From Diplonema papillatum (lineage: Eukaryota > Euglenozoa > Diplonemea > Diplonemida > Diplonemidae), in contig JAPJBO010000322.1 of NCBI GenBank assembly GCA_030068145.1, positions 163,551 to 227,550 of the forward strand: a stretch of DNA of 64,000 nucleotides. Direction: 5' to 3'. The notes under the pieces are model-generated. The model saw only the letters and a program-made list of their open reading frames with translations. It made no database searches and was not told where the DNA came from. This document shows, piece after piece, positions 1-9,613 of the stretch. Each line of letters opens with the position of its first letter. Within the stretch, counting starts at the first letter, position 1. A program made the translations under genes and the position numbers.

Positions 1-336
1 CACCCGGGGGAGCGGGGCGAGGGTCACACAGATGGCAAACAGTGCCACCAGGACGTTGGTCGTATGTTTTACGCAACAAACGGACGGAGAAGTGCAAACT
101 GTTTCTCCACCTGAATGTACTGTACCGTTTGCCGGGGGGCGGAGCCCCCTGGACCCCCTTTTGGAAAGTTCGGTGGCCTAAACACAGGCGTCTCGATTTC
201 AGAGCGGGAAAAGCAAATTGGCTATTGAGACGGAATTTGGGAAACTGAGGAAAAATGAAGCTAATAGCCTGAACAGAACAGCAAAAAAAAAAAAAAAAAA
301 AACTCCCCGAGAAGCCGAAAACAAAGGCACAAGAGA
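1..336. other. Upstream flank of the E4-E2 gene, no gene seen
   Basis: No convincing coding sequence is visible. The stretch ends in a run of about 20 A residues (near 283-301) shortly before the ATG at 337, so the promoter and 5' UTR of the downstream gene probably lie here. No TATA-like element is obvious. Confidence 0.4.
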
Positions 337-3300
337 ATGTCCGGCGGCGACAGCTCGAAAGACAAAGATGTCGACAGCGACGAGGAGCCGCAACGACGAG
401 CAGCTGTGCTTGAGTTCGTCCGAGAAGGTAAAGTGGAAGCGGTTCTGAGGCGGAGCGACCTCGCGGATGAAGACGAAGCGGATGAAGGCGCGCAGTCGCC
501 TTCTGTGCAGCAACCAGCAGTCCCTGCAGGCAGAGCCTTGGGGGGGGTGTCACACCCGGAGCTGTCCGAAGAAGACGCGAGGAGCAAACGGCTCGCAATG
601 CTGCAGCAAAAGGTAAAGAAGCCGCCGTCCGCATCCAACAGCCCAATCCGAACTGTGGGCACGTCGTCACCTTCCAAGCTACCATCTACCCCTGCTTCAC
701 CCTCCCCCCCACCGTCTGTCCCGCTAGCTGCTCAAAAGCCATCCACCCCCTCTTCGAACGACACCGCGAAGCAAATGTTCATGACATCGTTAGCCAAAGA
801 AAACAACCTTGGGTACCTGGTCCGGCACGTTTTGCAAATAAAGCGAAGCGACGCGGACTTCGACGACGACAGGATCCCGTCCCTCCTCTCCGGGATCTTC
901 CAAGGGCACACGGAAGGCCACGTTCTGATACAAAACGACAGCCTCTGGGCTGAATTGGATGGCACTGCTTCGTCGTTGAGCGAGGCTCTCGTCGAAAAAA
1001 TTCTGCGTGTGCACCCGTTGGAGGCCGACGATGCCTTTTTGATCTCCGCGTTCGGGAGGGCTGGACAAGCCATGAAGGACATGTTCGTCCGCGAATCGTT
1101 CTCGCCGGTGTGCACGACCCTGAGACGTGCTATCCGGCTGCATTACCTGAGCTCGTTCATCCCAGCGATGCTGGACGAAGACTCGCCGGAGCGGGCGAAA
1201 ACGCTGAAGCTCCTGCTAAACCACCCAGAGCAACACGCGGCGACGGACATGCTTTCCGAAGTTGCCGACCACCTCTCCGGGGACGAGGACATGGGGTTCG
1301 ACGTTTCCCGGTCGATCCTGGCCTTCCTCTTGGGCTCTCACCACCAATCTGCGCTCGAAGCACCCGCGTCAACCTCCCTCACGGAGCTGACCCGAATTTT
1401 GGGCTACGTTTTACGGCTTTGCCGGTCGAACGTCGGGTCCCAAGTGCTGTCGTCAACGATCAAACAAGAAACCATTCAATCGGCCCGGAAACTGGGAACC
1501 GTGGTGGCCATGCAATCCTGGGCCCGCCGGTTCCTGCTGACCCCGTCGCCGGAGGAGATCAAGTCGCTATTGACCGAAAACGTCCGAAACTACCCGAAGG
1601 CGCACCCCAGCGAGTCCGAAACGCTGCTGTCGCGCCCAAGAGAAATCGTGATGGGTATCACTCGAGACCTGGCGAGCCTGCTAAAGGACGCTTTGCTCAA
1701 AAAGGGCGCGGAGGGACGGAAGGTGACCGTCGACTGGATAGTCGTGGTCCTGCGCGCGTTCCAACCTCGGGCCGACCTATCGAAGGCGAACCAGGCGCGG
1801 ATGCGGCAAGAGAGGGGGCCCGACGTGTTTTGCCTGAATTTCGCGCGCGTCGCCCTTGAACTTGCCCAGCCGGTGTGCCAAAAATTCGGCGAGAAAGCGT
1901 CTCTGCGGTACGCCTCGAGCGCCGCTGCGGCGCAGGCGTTCCCCTCGTGGCTGCAAGCCACGCGACTGGACAAGCGCGAGGCGCTGGCCCCCGTGCACAC
2001 GGAGGAGTCATTCAACTTCGCGACGGAAATCTTATTTATCGCGGTGGAAGCCATGCACTGCCTGATCATGCCGTCCGTCAAAGTCGCCCGCTGGTCGCAC
2101 GAGGCGTACATGCGAGGTCTCGGAGAAGTGCAATCGCAAGGCGGGCACGTCAACCCCGTGGCGGAAGCGCGCCTGACCAACATTGCAGTGCAGTGGGACT
2201 ACTTGCGGATGCTGTTGCTGAACCCGAGCTTCGTGGACTTGGCGACAAAGCTGGCGGTGACGGCTTGCAGCGTTGTGCAAAGGGAGCTGCAGCAGGCCGG
2301 TGCGGGAGCTGATGTGCCTGATGTGGTCCTGGCCATGCCAGCGTTCATTATCGAAGATGCTCTTGACTGGGCTGTGTTCGTGTGCCAGGTGTGCGTCGTT
2401 CTCGCGAAAGGGAACCTGAAGCTCTACACTGTGAAGAATTCTCCGGCGTGCTGGTGCGGGGGTGTCAAAATGTCAACCGAATCAACCGAAACGACCGTGG
2501 GAATTTGCATGAAATCTGCTATCCGGTCCCTACTGAAAAGGGCATGGGCTTCCATTTTCATCGCTCATGGAAGAGCATTGGAGAGTTAGTGCAACAAGAG
2601 TTTTATAGACGAGGACCTTCACGATCTTCTCTTCAGGTAACGAACTCAGCGGGCGAGCCGCTGCGAAGTGGACATGGTTTTGCTCTTCTTGCCCGTTTCA
2701 ACAGCAACAAACCAACCAGAGACCACCGTCAGGTGTATGTACTTCATGAATTGAGTCTTGGACCTCCGGAACACCACAATCCAGTCGAACCCACGTTGCT
2801 CCAGCCAACAAACCTTAGTTTTGAACCCCACTCTAAACCCAAACAGTATGCGCCAAACCTGGTGCAGGGTGCGGAAGGTATGCCGCAACTTCTCGCGTTT
2901 GCTATCACCGCATGTACACACCCGACGCTGCTGACACGACAACCGATGCTGCAAACGAGAGTCGTCGCCCTGATCGCGGCCATGCAAGAGGGGAGCCAGC
3001 ACCAAAAGCAGCACGACGACGTTTGGGCCGCGTCGCAGTGGAGTGCTCACCGCAGCAGCACTTCACTGTTCAACATCGTCGAAAGTAGCCCCGCCTGCGC
3101 CATGCTCCCACAAGTCCTCTTCCGGGTGTATTCTACTGCCTCTTCTGAGGTATGCCTTTTCCCTTCGTCAAAAACCCTACTCCTATGAACAGAGAAGCAC
3201 CAGCAGACACTTCAAAAAACCCGAACGTGCAGAGTCTGGCACCGACAAACGTACAAATGCTTAATCCTTCGGGGGGGTTGAGGCTGCGCAGGAGGAGCGG

Positions 3301-5118
3301 AAGTCGATTGCCTTTCGCCCTGACGCCGTGCGAAAGCAACACAAAAACAAAAAGGGCTTCGACATGGACAAGGACGACCACTTGTCGCACTCGCGAGACC
3401 ACGTCCTCCCGCTTTTCGTGCAGCTGATCGTTGTGGACAGGTTCAAAGCTGGGCTGATTGAAGGCTTGAGCAAAGACCGAGGCGGCATAGAAGGGGAAGA
3501 AGACGAGTTCGCCATGTTCGTACACAAACTCGCGACAGAGGCGACACACTGCCTCGACGACGCTTTGAACCGTATGACGGAAGTCAACGATATCGCAAAG
3601 ACCATGGCCAACAAACCCCAGTGGACTGCCCTCTCAAAGGAGCAGCAATCTGTAAAAGAGCACCACTTCCAAGCCCAAGGACGGAGCGCTCGAGGCTTCA
3701 TGTCGTCGGCCATGCGTTGTTTGCAAGTCGTCCAAATGCTCCTCAACCCCACCCGTAACGAGAACCCGCAAACGGTCCCGAGGGCAATAGCGTCGGATCC
3801 AGTCCTGCGCTCAATCGCTCACTTGGTGCGATATTTCTGGGCCCAGCTACACGGCGCAAGGGGCCGGCAGCTCCGCACTCTGCCCACGCCTCAAAAGTAC
3901 GACTACGACCGCCTCAAGATCATCGGGACCCTGGCGCAGGTGGTCGCCTTGCTGTCGCACTCGGAGAGCTTCCTGCGCATCTTTTCCGCAAATGACGACT
4001 ACGAGCGCTGGGTGGTCCTCGCGACCGTCCAAGAGCTACAGCAGACGCAAATAGGCGGGTTGCCCCTCCTCCGCAAGATGACCGCCTTCGCCGAGGATCT
4101 GCAGCGACTGAACCCTCAATCCGGGACTGCTCCCAGTGCTGAATTGTCCGAAGCTGCTTGGAACCCGCCATCCGGTCAGGTCGTCGTGAACGACTGTGAC
4201 GCGTTCCGTGAAGAGTTCGAAGACATCCATTTCGAGGCGGTGGACCTCGCGGGGGAAAACAATAGCTACACTGGCTTCAGTTACAAGGAGCAGCTCGCCA
4301 GCTCGAGCCACTCGTCGGCAGCGGCGAAACAGCTTCTCAACGCCAGGAAACGGGAGTGGAAGCTTTTCGGCGACCTCCCGTTGTACCCGCAGGCCTCGAT
4401 CTTCATCCGGGCGGACGAAACGCGCATGGACGTGGTGAAAATGATTCTCACCGGCCCCGAGGATTCACCGTACGCCTACGGCATGTTCCTCTTCGACGTG
4501 TATCTACCACCCAGCTACCCGGACGTCCCCCCTCTGGTTACCTTAAAGACCACCGGAGGCGGCACTGTCCGGTTCAATCCAAACTTATACGAGTCCGGAA
4601 AGGTCTGCCTGAGCTTGTTGGGAACGTGGTATGGCGACGGGGCGGAGACAAAATGGCAGCCCGGGGTGAGTTCGCTGTACCAAATCGGAACGTCGATGCA
4701 GAGCATGATTTTGGTCCCGGATCCGTACTTCAACGAGCCTGGAAATGAGCGCCAGCAGGGCACAGAGGAAGGCGAAAAGTGGTCGGCAGATTACAATGAG
4801 GGCCTTCGCCTCGGAACATTGAGGTATGCCGTGCTGCAGACGGTAAAGACGCCGCCCGCAGGTTGTGAAGAACTTGTCCAGAAGTACTACAGTGTAATGG
4901 CGCCAGCTGTGCTGGCCACCGCGCACAAGTGGTGCTCTGAAGCTTCCGAAGCGCGGCGCCCGAAGTTCTTGAAGGTTCTCGAGCAGCTGCGAGAGGCTCT
5001 GGGCGACGGCTCCGACACCAGTGTTTGTATGCCACCTGTTTTTGTGCCTCACATTGCAATAGCAGAAAGATTCATGCCCAATTCTCCGAATGTCTCCGGA
5101 GTTAATCAAGATGGTTGA
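337..5118 (+). CDS. Ufd2/UBE4-like E4 core fused to a BIRC6/UBE2O-type E2 (UBC) domain, no U-box
   Basis: I read three exons: 337-2388, 2847-3149 and 3292-5118, all joined in phase 0 (donors GTGTGC and GTATGC, acceptors AAACAG and GCGCAG). The product is about 1390 residues. Residues 1-150 are low complexity, rich in Ser and Pro. Residues of roughly 300-1080 match the Ufd2 core: the GPDVFCLNFARVALELAQP block near 495, the FNFATEILFIAVEAMHCLIMP block, MPAFIIEDALDWAVFVCQ running across the first splice into YAPNLVQ, and in exon 3 the helices around LDDALNRMTEVNDIAKTM and PQWTALSKEQQ. A U-box should follow; none is present. Instead residues of about 1129-1300 form a large-type UBC domain with FNPNLY at 1213-1218 and the catalytic Cys1224 in GKVCLSLLGTW, then PYFNEPG, as in BIRC6 and UBE2O. 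Exon 3 has an in-frame stop at 5118, but a phase-1 GTATGC donor at 5027 may splice to later exons. The ATG at 337 is the first in frame. The inferred role is ubiquitin chain elongation with a built-in E2. Confidence 0.85.
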
Positions 5119-5982
5119 CCTACACTAGTTTATGCCCGGGAAGTTCAGCACGTTCTCACTGTTTTCACTAATCTTCTGGGGGATGCTGGGCAGGAATCGA
5201 CACCTCCACTTTTTTTGCAGAAGGCTTCGTGCTCACCCTTTCAAGTGTTTCCGGAGTTGATGTTAATGGTTGACCCACGTGCCGGTGTCTGACAGGACAA
5301 GGTCGACATTTTTTTATGTTGCGTTTTTAACGGTTTTACAGTTTCACTGCGGCATCCGCTTTTGGACCTCTGACAAGTGTCCATGTTATTGGTCACAAGT
5401 ACTTGGTGACGGCCCCCGACTTTCACTGTGGCATCCGCTTCTACTTTGGAGAGCTTGGAGAACTTTCTACCGCTGTTACATCTGCCGAAAGCTCGTAGTG
5501 GTATTTCTCTCTGGCGGCTCCCTCTATACTGCATAAAGGGGACCTGATGTATTATGCTAGGATGTGACCAAAATAATAGGGGAAAACGCCGAGGTGCCCG
5601 CAAGGGGTTTATTGAACCAGGGACAAATCCGCTACAACAGCAACAGTTTTGTTGAGAATGGTCGGCCGGAACCGCAGAAAGTTCTGCTGAAGGGAAATCT
5701 GGTGGCGGATCACCCAGTCATCTTCCAAAATGGTGCTGGACTCTTATGATGATGGGTAGGGCAGGAATCGACACCGTCGTTTAGAGACGAGGTGACACCT
5801 CAGCAACACCGGTGGTCCGTCTTGGCGGCTGTACAACTTATCAAGCTTCCATGTTCACCACAGCGGGTATCCCAACGCCCCGTGCCCCCCGCTGGGGAAA
5901 CGAGCCGTTTGCTTCGGTGGGTGAACACATGAAGAAAACAACACAGGCAAATGGCAAACAGCCGGACGGGCGCAGCTTTCAG
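5119..5982. other. Non-coding stretch with internal duplicated motifs
   Basis: No gene is convincing here; it is likely 3' UTR or intron of the upstream gene. Short motifs occur twice: GGGCAGGAATCGACACC at 5188-5204 and 5759-5775, a TCCGGAGTT...ATGGTTGACC block near 5095 and 5252, and CACTG(C/T)GGCATCCGCTT near 5345 and 5425. These look like local duplications inside non-coding DNA. Confidence 0.5.
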
Positions 5983-6530
5983 GCAGGAAAAGACCGGCAG
6001 GCACTCCTGAGGTATGCGAACAAAATGCATTCAGAACTGCATTTTTAGCACCTGTAATTGTGCTGAAGGAAGAGATTCGAGTTCACTAGCACTTGCCTAG
6101 TGTATTGGGAAGCGGCCACATGAGGTGTTTCTGAGCGAACCCCCCGTGTCGCCAAAAGCGAAGTTGGAGGGATAAAGCAAAAACTGACAAATGTAGGCCC
6201 ACCGTTTGCCCCCTTGTTTGTACTCCCCCCTTGAGGACCCAGCGTGTCGGAAACTCAAAACCGGCTGGTGAACGTGACAAGTTGGCTATACTTCCCCCGG
6301 ACGCCCACATTAAGCTATGAACGCGCAGACCACACACACACATACAGCGCCGACCGCCGTACAATCCACCGCATCTTCAGCACCACCAAGATGCTGAGTC
6401 ATCGCTTGGTACAAGCATTCTTGCAGCTTTGCAACAACAAGGTGAAGCGGTCTCGAACATGGACGAAGAGGGCCTGTCCGAAGATGAACAGCTGGCTCGT
6501 GCTCTTGCCAGGTCACTTGAGGACATGTGA
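5983..6530 (+). CDS. Candidate 3' exons of the E4-E2 gene ending in a ubiquitin-interacting motif
   Basis: The segment 6348-6530 is open from a CATACAG acceptor to a TGA at 6528-6530. It encodes a 60-residue tail whose end reads SEDEQLARALARSLEDM, a good ubiquitin-interacting motif: an acidic run, then the invariant Ala and Ser spaced A-x3-S. A 29-bp exon at 5983-6011 (acceptor TTTCAG, donor GAG|GTATGC) would link it in phase to the GTATGC donor at 5027 of the upstream gene (phase 1 into 5983, phase 0 out of 6011). The joined model gives an E4-E2-UIM protein. The motif and the phases are visible; the splicing is inferred, and the UIM exon might belong to a separate small gene. Confidence 0.5.
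6241..6347 (+). repeat. Dispersed repeat ending at a 3' splice site, copy 1
   Basis: About 107 bp starting AGCGTGTCGGAAACTCAA and ending in a short (CA)n tract and CAG, directly before the predicted UIM exon at 6348. A diverged copy lies at 19792-19913, again ending at an exon boundary. By eye, roughly four in five positions of the first 60 agree. Confidence 0.6.
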
Positions 6531-7030
6531 CACACATGCCCACTGACAACCAGTGGACAGGCACAGGTGCAAATGGCCACCAGACAACGAAGCCGTCTGT
6601 ATTCAAGTTCAGTGCAAACGCGACAGAAAGGAAGCTGAGCACACACCGGTCAAATTCGAGACGAAAATGCAACCGCGGCTTTTTTTTCTTTTTTATCGCC
6701 TGCCCAGTGGAGAGAATTCGCTCTGTTGTCCTGACTGTCTCAATCATCGATCGAGCCGCAGGCGGTACGTTTTTTTGCAATCGCTGAGATGGACAAGGCC
6801 TGCTGCAGGTTCTAGATCTGCGAAGAACCTCGAGTCCATCTGCCGATGAAAGTTAGTAAGTTCCTAACTCGTGTCCTGACAGCTTGTGCTGAGCTTCAAA
6901 GGACTAACCTACCGGCTTCACGCGCTTTTGTGGCTGTTGCGACCTCCTTGGCCCCTTGGCAGTGTTTTTGCACGGCGGATGCCCTGGCGCGTTTGTTTTT
7001 GGGCCGTGCATTCTGCTGTCTTTTTGTTTG

Positions 7031-7062
<32 letters not shown>

Positions 7063-7177
7063 TATAAGCACCTGCTTTGTAGGAAATACTTGAGGAGGCT
7101 GCCAGCTGCAAAAGATCAAAGGAGGTAAATGTGCTGTAGCCCACACGAAACACAGGTGAATCTGGGTTTAGTGGCGG
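6531..7177. other. Intergenic, poly-T tract before the retrotransposon
   Basis: No gene is seen. There is a long T run at about 7031-7061, followed by TTTGTATAAGCACCTGCTTT, a 20-mer that recurs near 41826 inside another intergenic or intronic stretch. Confidence 0.4.
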
Positions 7178-7197
7178 GCGTAAGCGTTCAACAAAAA
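7178..7197 (+). repeat. Left 20-bp direct repeat of the YR retrotransposon
   Basis: GCGTAAGCGTTCAACAAAAA overlaps the first base of the gag ATG (7197). It is identical to 11408-11427. YR retroelements carry such short repeats as recombination targets. Confidence 0.75.
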
Positions 7198-8672
7198 TGC
7201 CGAAGCAACTCGACAGGTCGGGCGCGGTGAGTTGGGTGAAGAGGGTGGTCGGGACTGATGTCCCGTCCCTTCTTTCATTCACCGCAAACAACCGCCGACT
7301 CGCGGCGGTACTCAAGGTCGCGCGCGACGTCGAGGGGACCGCGGAGGCGGGGCTGAGGCGCCTTCTGGGCGCCTTGGGGTACACGGACGAGGAGGCCCCC
7401 CCCGAAGGCGTGGCCCAGTGGGTCCTCGCGTGGCTGGCGGTCGCGTCGGCTCCGTCCGCCACCGCGGACGAGTTCGCGGACCTGCTCCGCTCGTCTCCGA
7501 AGGCCACGCCCCCGCCGCAGACGCCGGGGCACATGCCGCTCCCCGCGACCGTTTCTCCCGCTGACGACTCGACCACCGCTGCATTGTTCGGCCCATCTCC
7601 CCCAGCCGCGCGACGTGTCTCTTTCGCCGAGAGCGACGATCCCCTCAGCCCAGATGACGACGATCTGAGGGAATGCAACTCCGCCGGGGGCGGCCGGGAC
7701 GACCACGCGTCGGACATAGGCCGGCTGCAGCGTCAGATCGACCGCCTCACCGAGTTGGTGATGGCGGCCCTCCCAACGCGCACCTCGCCACCCGTCCGGC
7801 CTTCGCCCGCCCCTGAGGCAGCACCTGAGGCGGCACCCGCGGGCTCCCGTCCCGTTCCGCCCACGTCGGTGGGCACATGCCCCGGTCCAGTGCTGCATCA
7901 GCTTCCGGCGTTCACGAGACCACTCCCGCCGCCTCCGCCCCTCGTTGACGTTTCTCGCCTTCCGCGGGCTGTCCTGTTGCCGGACAATCCTCGCAACCTT
8001 CCGCAAGCCGTCGTGGGCGGTCCTCTGCCAGTGGGCTATCGCTGCCCGCCAGCCGCATCCTGCCACCAGCCGTACGCCGAGCCCCGCCAGCCCTACGCCA
8101 GCCATCCACTTCCGGATTTTCCGGAGGACCCGTCTTCGCTGGGGGGAGGCGGGTCGGTCCAGGGCTCCCACACGCTTCTCTCTCCCGGACCAGAGCTACT
8201 CGACCCCGAGCTCTGGGTGAGCCTCTCTCCCGTCGAGAGGTCTCTCGCGCTCGTCCACATCCGCGGCTTCTTCGCGGATATACTCGACGCCGTCCCGAGC
8301 ATCGCCAACGACGCAGGACACCTGCTCAGCCACGCAACGTCCATCATGCGTCTGATGGACGACTCCTCCGACCCCGACGCCCTGGTAGAGCTGGGGAGGG
8401 ACACCATCCACCGCATGATGGTCCTCAAGACGGCCTTGAAGGCCGGCTGGTCGTTGGCCGCCGGCCTCCAACACCGCCACCAGCACGAGGCCGGGTTCCC
8501 TCCGTATCTTCGGAACGCCTTTCAGGCCCTGCAGAAAGCCGAGGAACAGCCCGCCCCCAAGCCGTCCAGGAAGCGCAGCCCGAAGTCCCGCACCCAACAC
8601 CCGGGCGAAGCTCACCCCGACTCCCAGCACCCTCAGCGAGCAACCTCAGCCAAGGGGAGGGCCAGGCAGTAG
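7197..8672 (+). CDS. Gag-like ORF of the YR retrotransposon
   Basis: A 491-residue open frame starting at the ATG that touches the left direct repeat. It has an N-terminal helical region, a long Pro-rich centre (about residues 180-350) interrupted by a short coiled-coil-like stretch (IGRLQRQIDRLTELVMAAL), a helical block around residues 340-440 and a basic Arg/Lys-rich tail. I see no CCHC zinc knuckle. The assignment as gag rests on position and composition, not on a recognised domain. The next ORF continues in the -1 frame with no stop in between, so a -1 frameshift near the end would give a gag-recombinase fusion. Confidence 0.6.
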   Translation: MPKQLDRSGAVSWVKRVVGTDVPSLLSFTANNRRLAAVLKVARDVEGTAEAGLRRLLGALGYTDEEAPPEGVAQWVLAWLAVASAPSATADEFADLLRSSPKATPPPQTPGHMPLPATVSPADDSTTAALFGPSPPAARRVSFAESDDPLSPDDDDLRECNSAGGGRDDHASDIGRLQRQIDRLTELVMAALPTRTSPPVRPSPAPEAAPEAAPAGSRPVPPTSVGTCPGPVLHQLPAFTRPLPPPPPLVDVSRLPRAVLLPDNPRNLPQAVVGGPLPVGYRCPPAASCHQPYAEPRQPYASHPLPDFPEDPSSLGGGGSVQGSHTLLSPGPELLDPELWVSLSPVERSLALVHIRGFFADILDAVPSIANDAGHLLSHATSIMRLMDDSSDPDALVELGRDTIHRMMVLKTALKAGWSLAAGLQHRHQHEAGFPPYLRNAFQALQKAEEQPAPKPSRKRSPKSRTQHPGEAHPDSQHPQRATSAKGRARQ

Positions 8673-8677
8673 GTGCC

Positions 8678-9613
8678 TTGGACCGTTTCCCACCTCCTGT
8701 GGCGGGGCGACGCGGACGTCCTCTCCTGTCGGAGCCCCCGCTCTCCCCCGGCGAGCGGGAACGTCTTGTCCGGTCCGCGAACACGTACATTGGGGATGCC
8801 CTGGCGCTGTCCACGCGTCGCGGGATCCACTCCGTGTATCGCCGTTTTCTGGAGTTCCGGCGCCACTGGGAAGCGGTGTCCGACGATCCCCTCGACGTCC
8901 CGACGGCGCTGGTCCTGTTTGTGACTCGGCTGCTGGCCCGCGGGGATATCTGCGCAGCTTCTGCGGTGCAGTACGTCGTGAACGTTCAGTCGGCCGAGAA
9001 GCGTTTGGGGCGACCTGTCGACAGCCAGCTCGTCAGGGATTTTGTCAGGTCTCTGAAGCGGGCGGGCGCGATGAAGCCATCGAAGCAGGCCGTCCCGGTG
9101 ACGAAGGACGAACTGCATCATGCTGTTCGTTTGGAGTCGGATCCCGGCGTGCGGGTTGCGTTGGCCTTGGCATGGCAGGGGGCTGCGCGCGTGGACGACG
9201 TCCTGACGAGGAAGGCCGAGCACATCACCGAGGGTGCCGGTTTCTGGGCGGTAAACTGGGTGGGCTCGAAGTCGGATCCTTTCCGCCTAGGTCAGGTTAC
9301 GGGCGTGATTCTTCCGCCAGCTCAGGACCAGGAACTTCGCTCGCTGCTGTCTCAGACGCCGCCCGGCCGCCTCCTGTTTCCAGACATCCCTTTTCGGCGA
9401 GTTGTGTCCGCGCTGAAGCGCGCCAACCTCTCCCTCACGGGCCATTCCCTCCGGCGGGGTGCCCTGTTCCACCTGTTGAGAAGCGGGGTCGACCTGCGAG
9501 TGATTCAGAGCGTGTCGCGTCACACGACGCTGAGTGCTCTGATGCGGTACCTTCCGGAAGCGGAGGTTCCGCTCGTCCGGAACACCGCGGAGGCGTCGGC
9601 GAGTCTCCTATAG
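8678..9613 (+). CDS. Tyrosine recombinase of the YR retrotransposon
   Basis: About 310 residues with the full catalytic set of a tyrosine recombinase: the first Arg in GAARVDDVLTRK, a Lys-containing beta-hairpin stretch (WVGSKSDPF), the H-x-x-R box in GHSLRRGALFHLL, a second His in SRHTTLSALMRY and the nucleophilic Tyr in MRYLP. The N-terminal part (NTYIGDALALSTRRGIHSVY) resembles the SAM-like core-binding domain. There is no early ATG in this frame, which stays open back into the gag ORF, so expression by -1 frameshift or reinitiation is likely. The enzyme would join a circular cDNA to the target without a typical target-site duplication. It appears intact. Confidence 0.85.
   Translation: MDRFPPPVAGRRGRPLLSEPPLSPGERERLVRSANTYIGDALALSTRRGIHSVYRRFLEFRRHWEAVSDDPLDVPTALVLFVTRLLARGDICAASAVQYVVNVQSAEKRLGRPVDSQLVRDFVRSLKRAGAMKPSKQAVPVTKDELHHAVRLESDPGVRVALALAWQGAARVDDVLTRKAEHITEGAGFWAVNWVGSKSDPFRLGQVTGVILPPAQDQELRSLLSQTPPGRLLFPDIPFRRVVSALKRANLSLTGHSLRRGALFHLLRSGVDLRVIQSVSRHTTLSALMRYLPEAEVPLVRNTAEASASLL

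Noticed and set aside
1110..1859. 249-codon alternative frame in the E4 gene
   Set aside because: Overlaps the conserved Ufd2 core frame and has the Arg/Pro/Gly bias of a GC-rich shadow.
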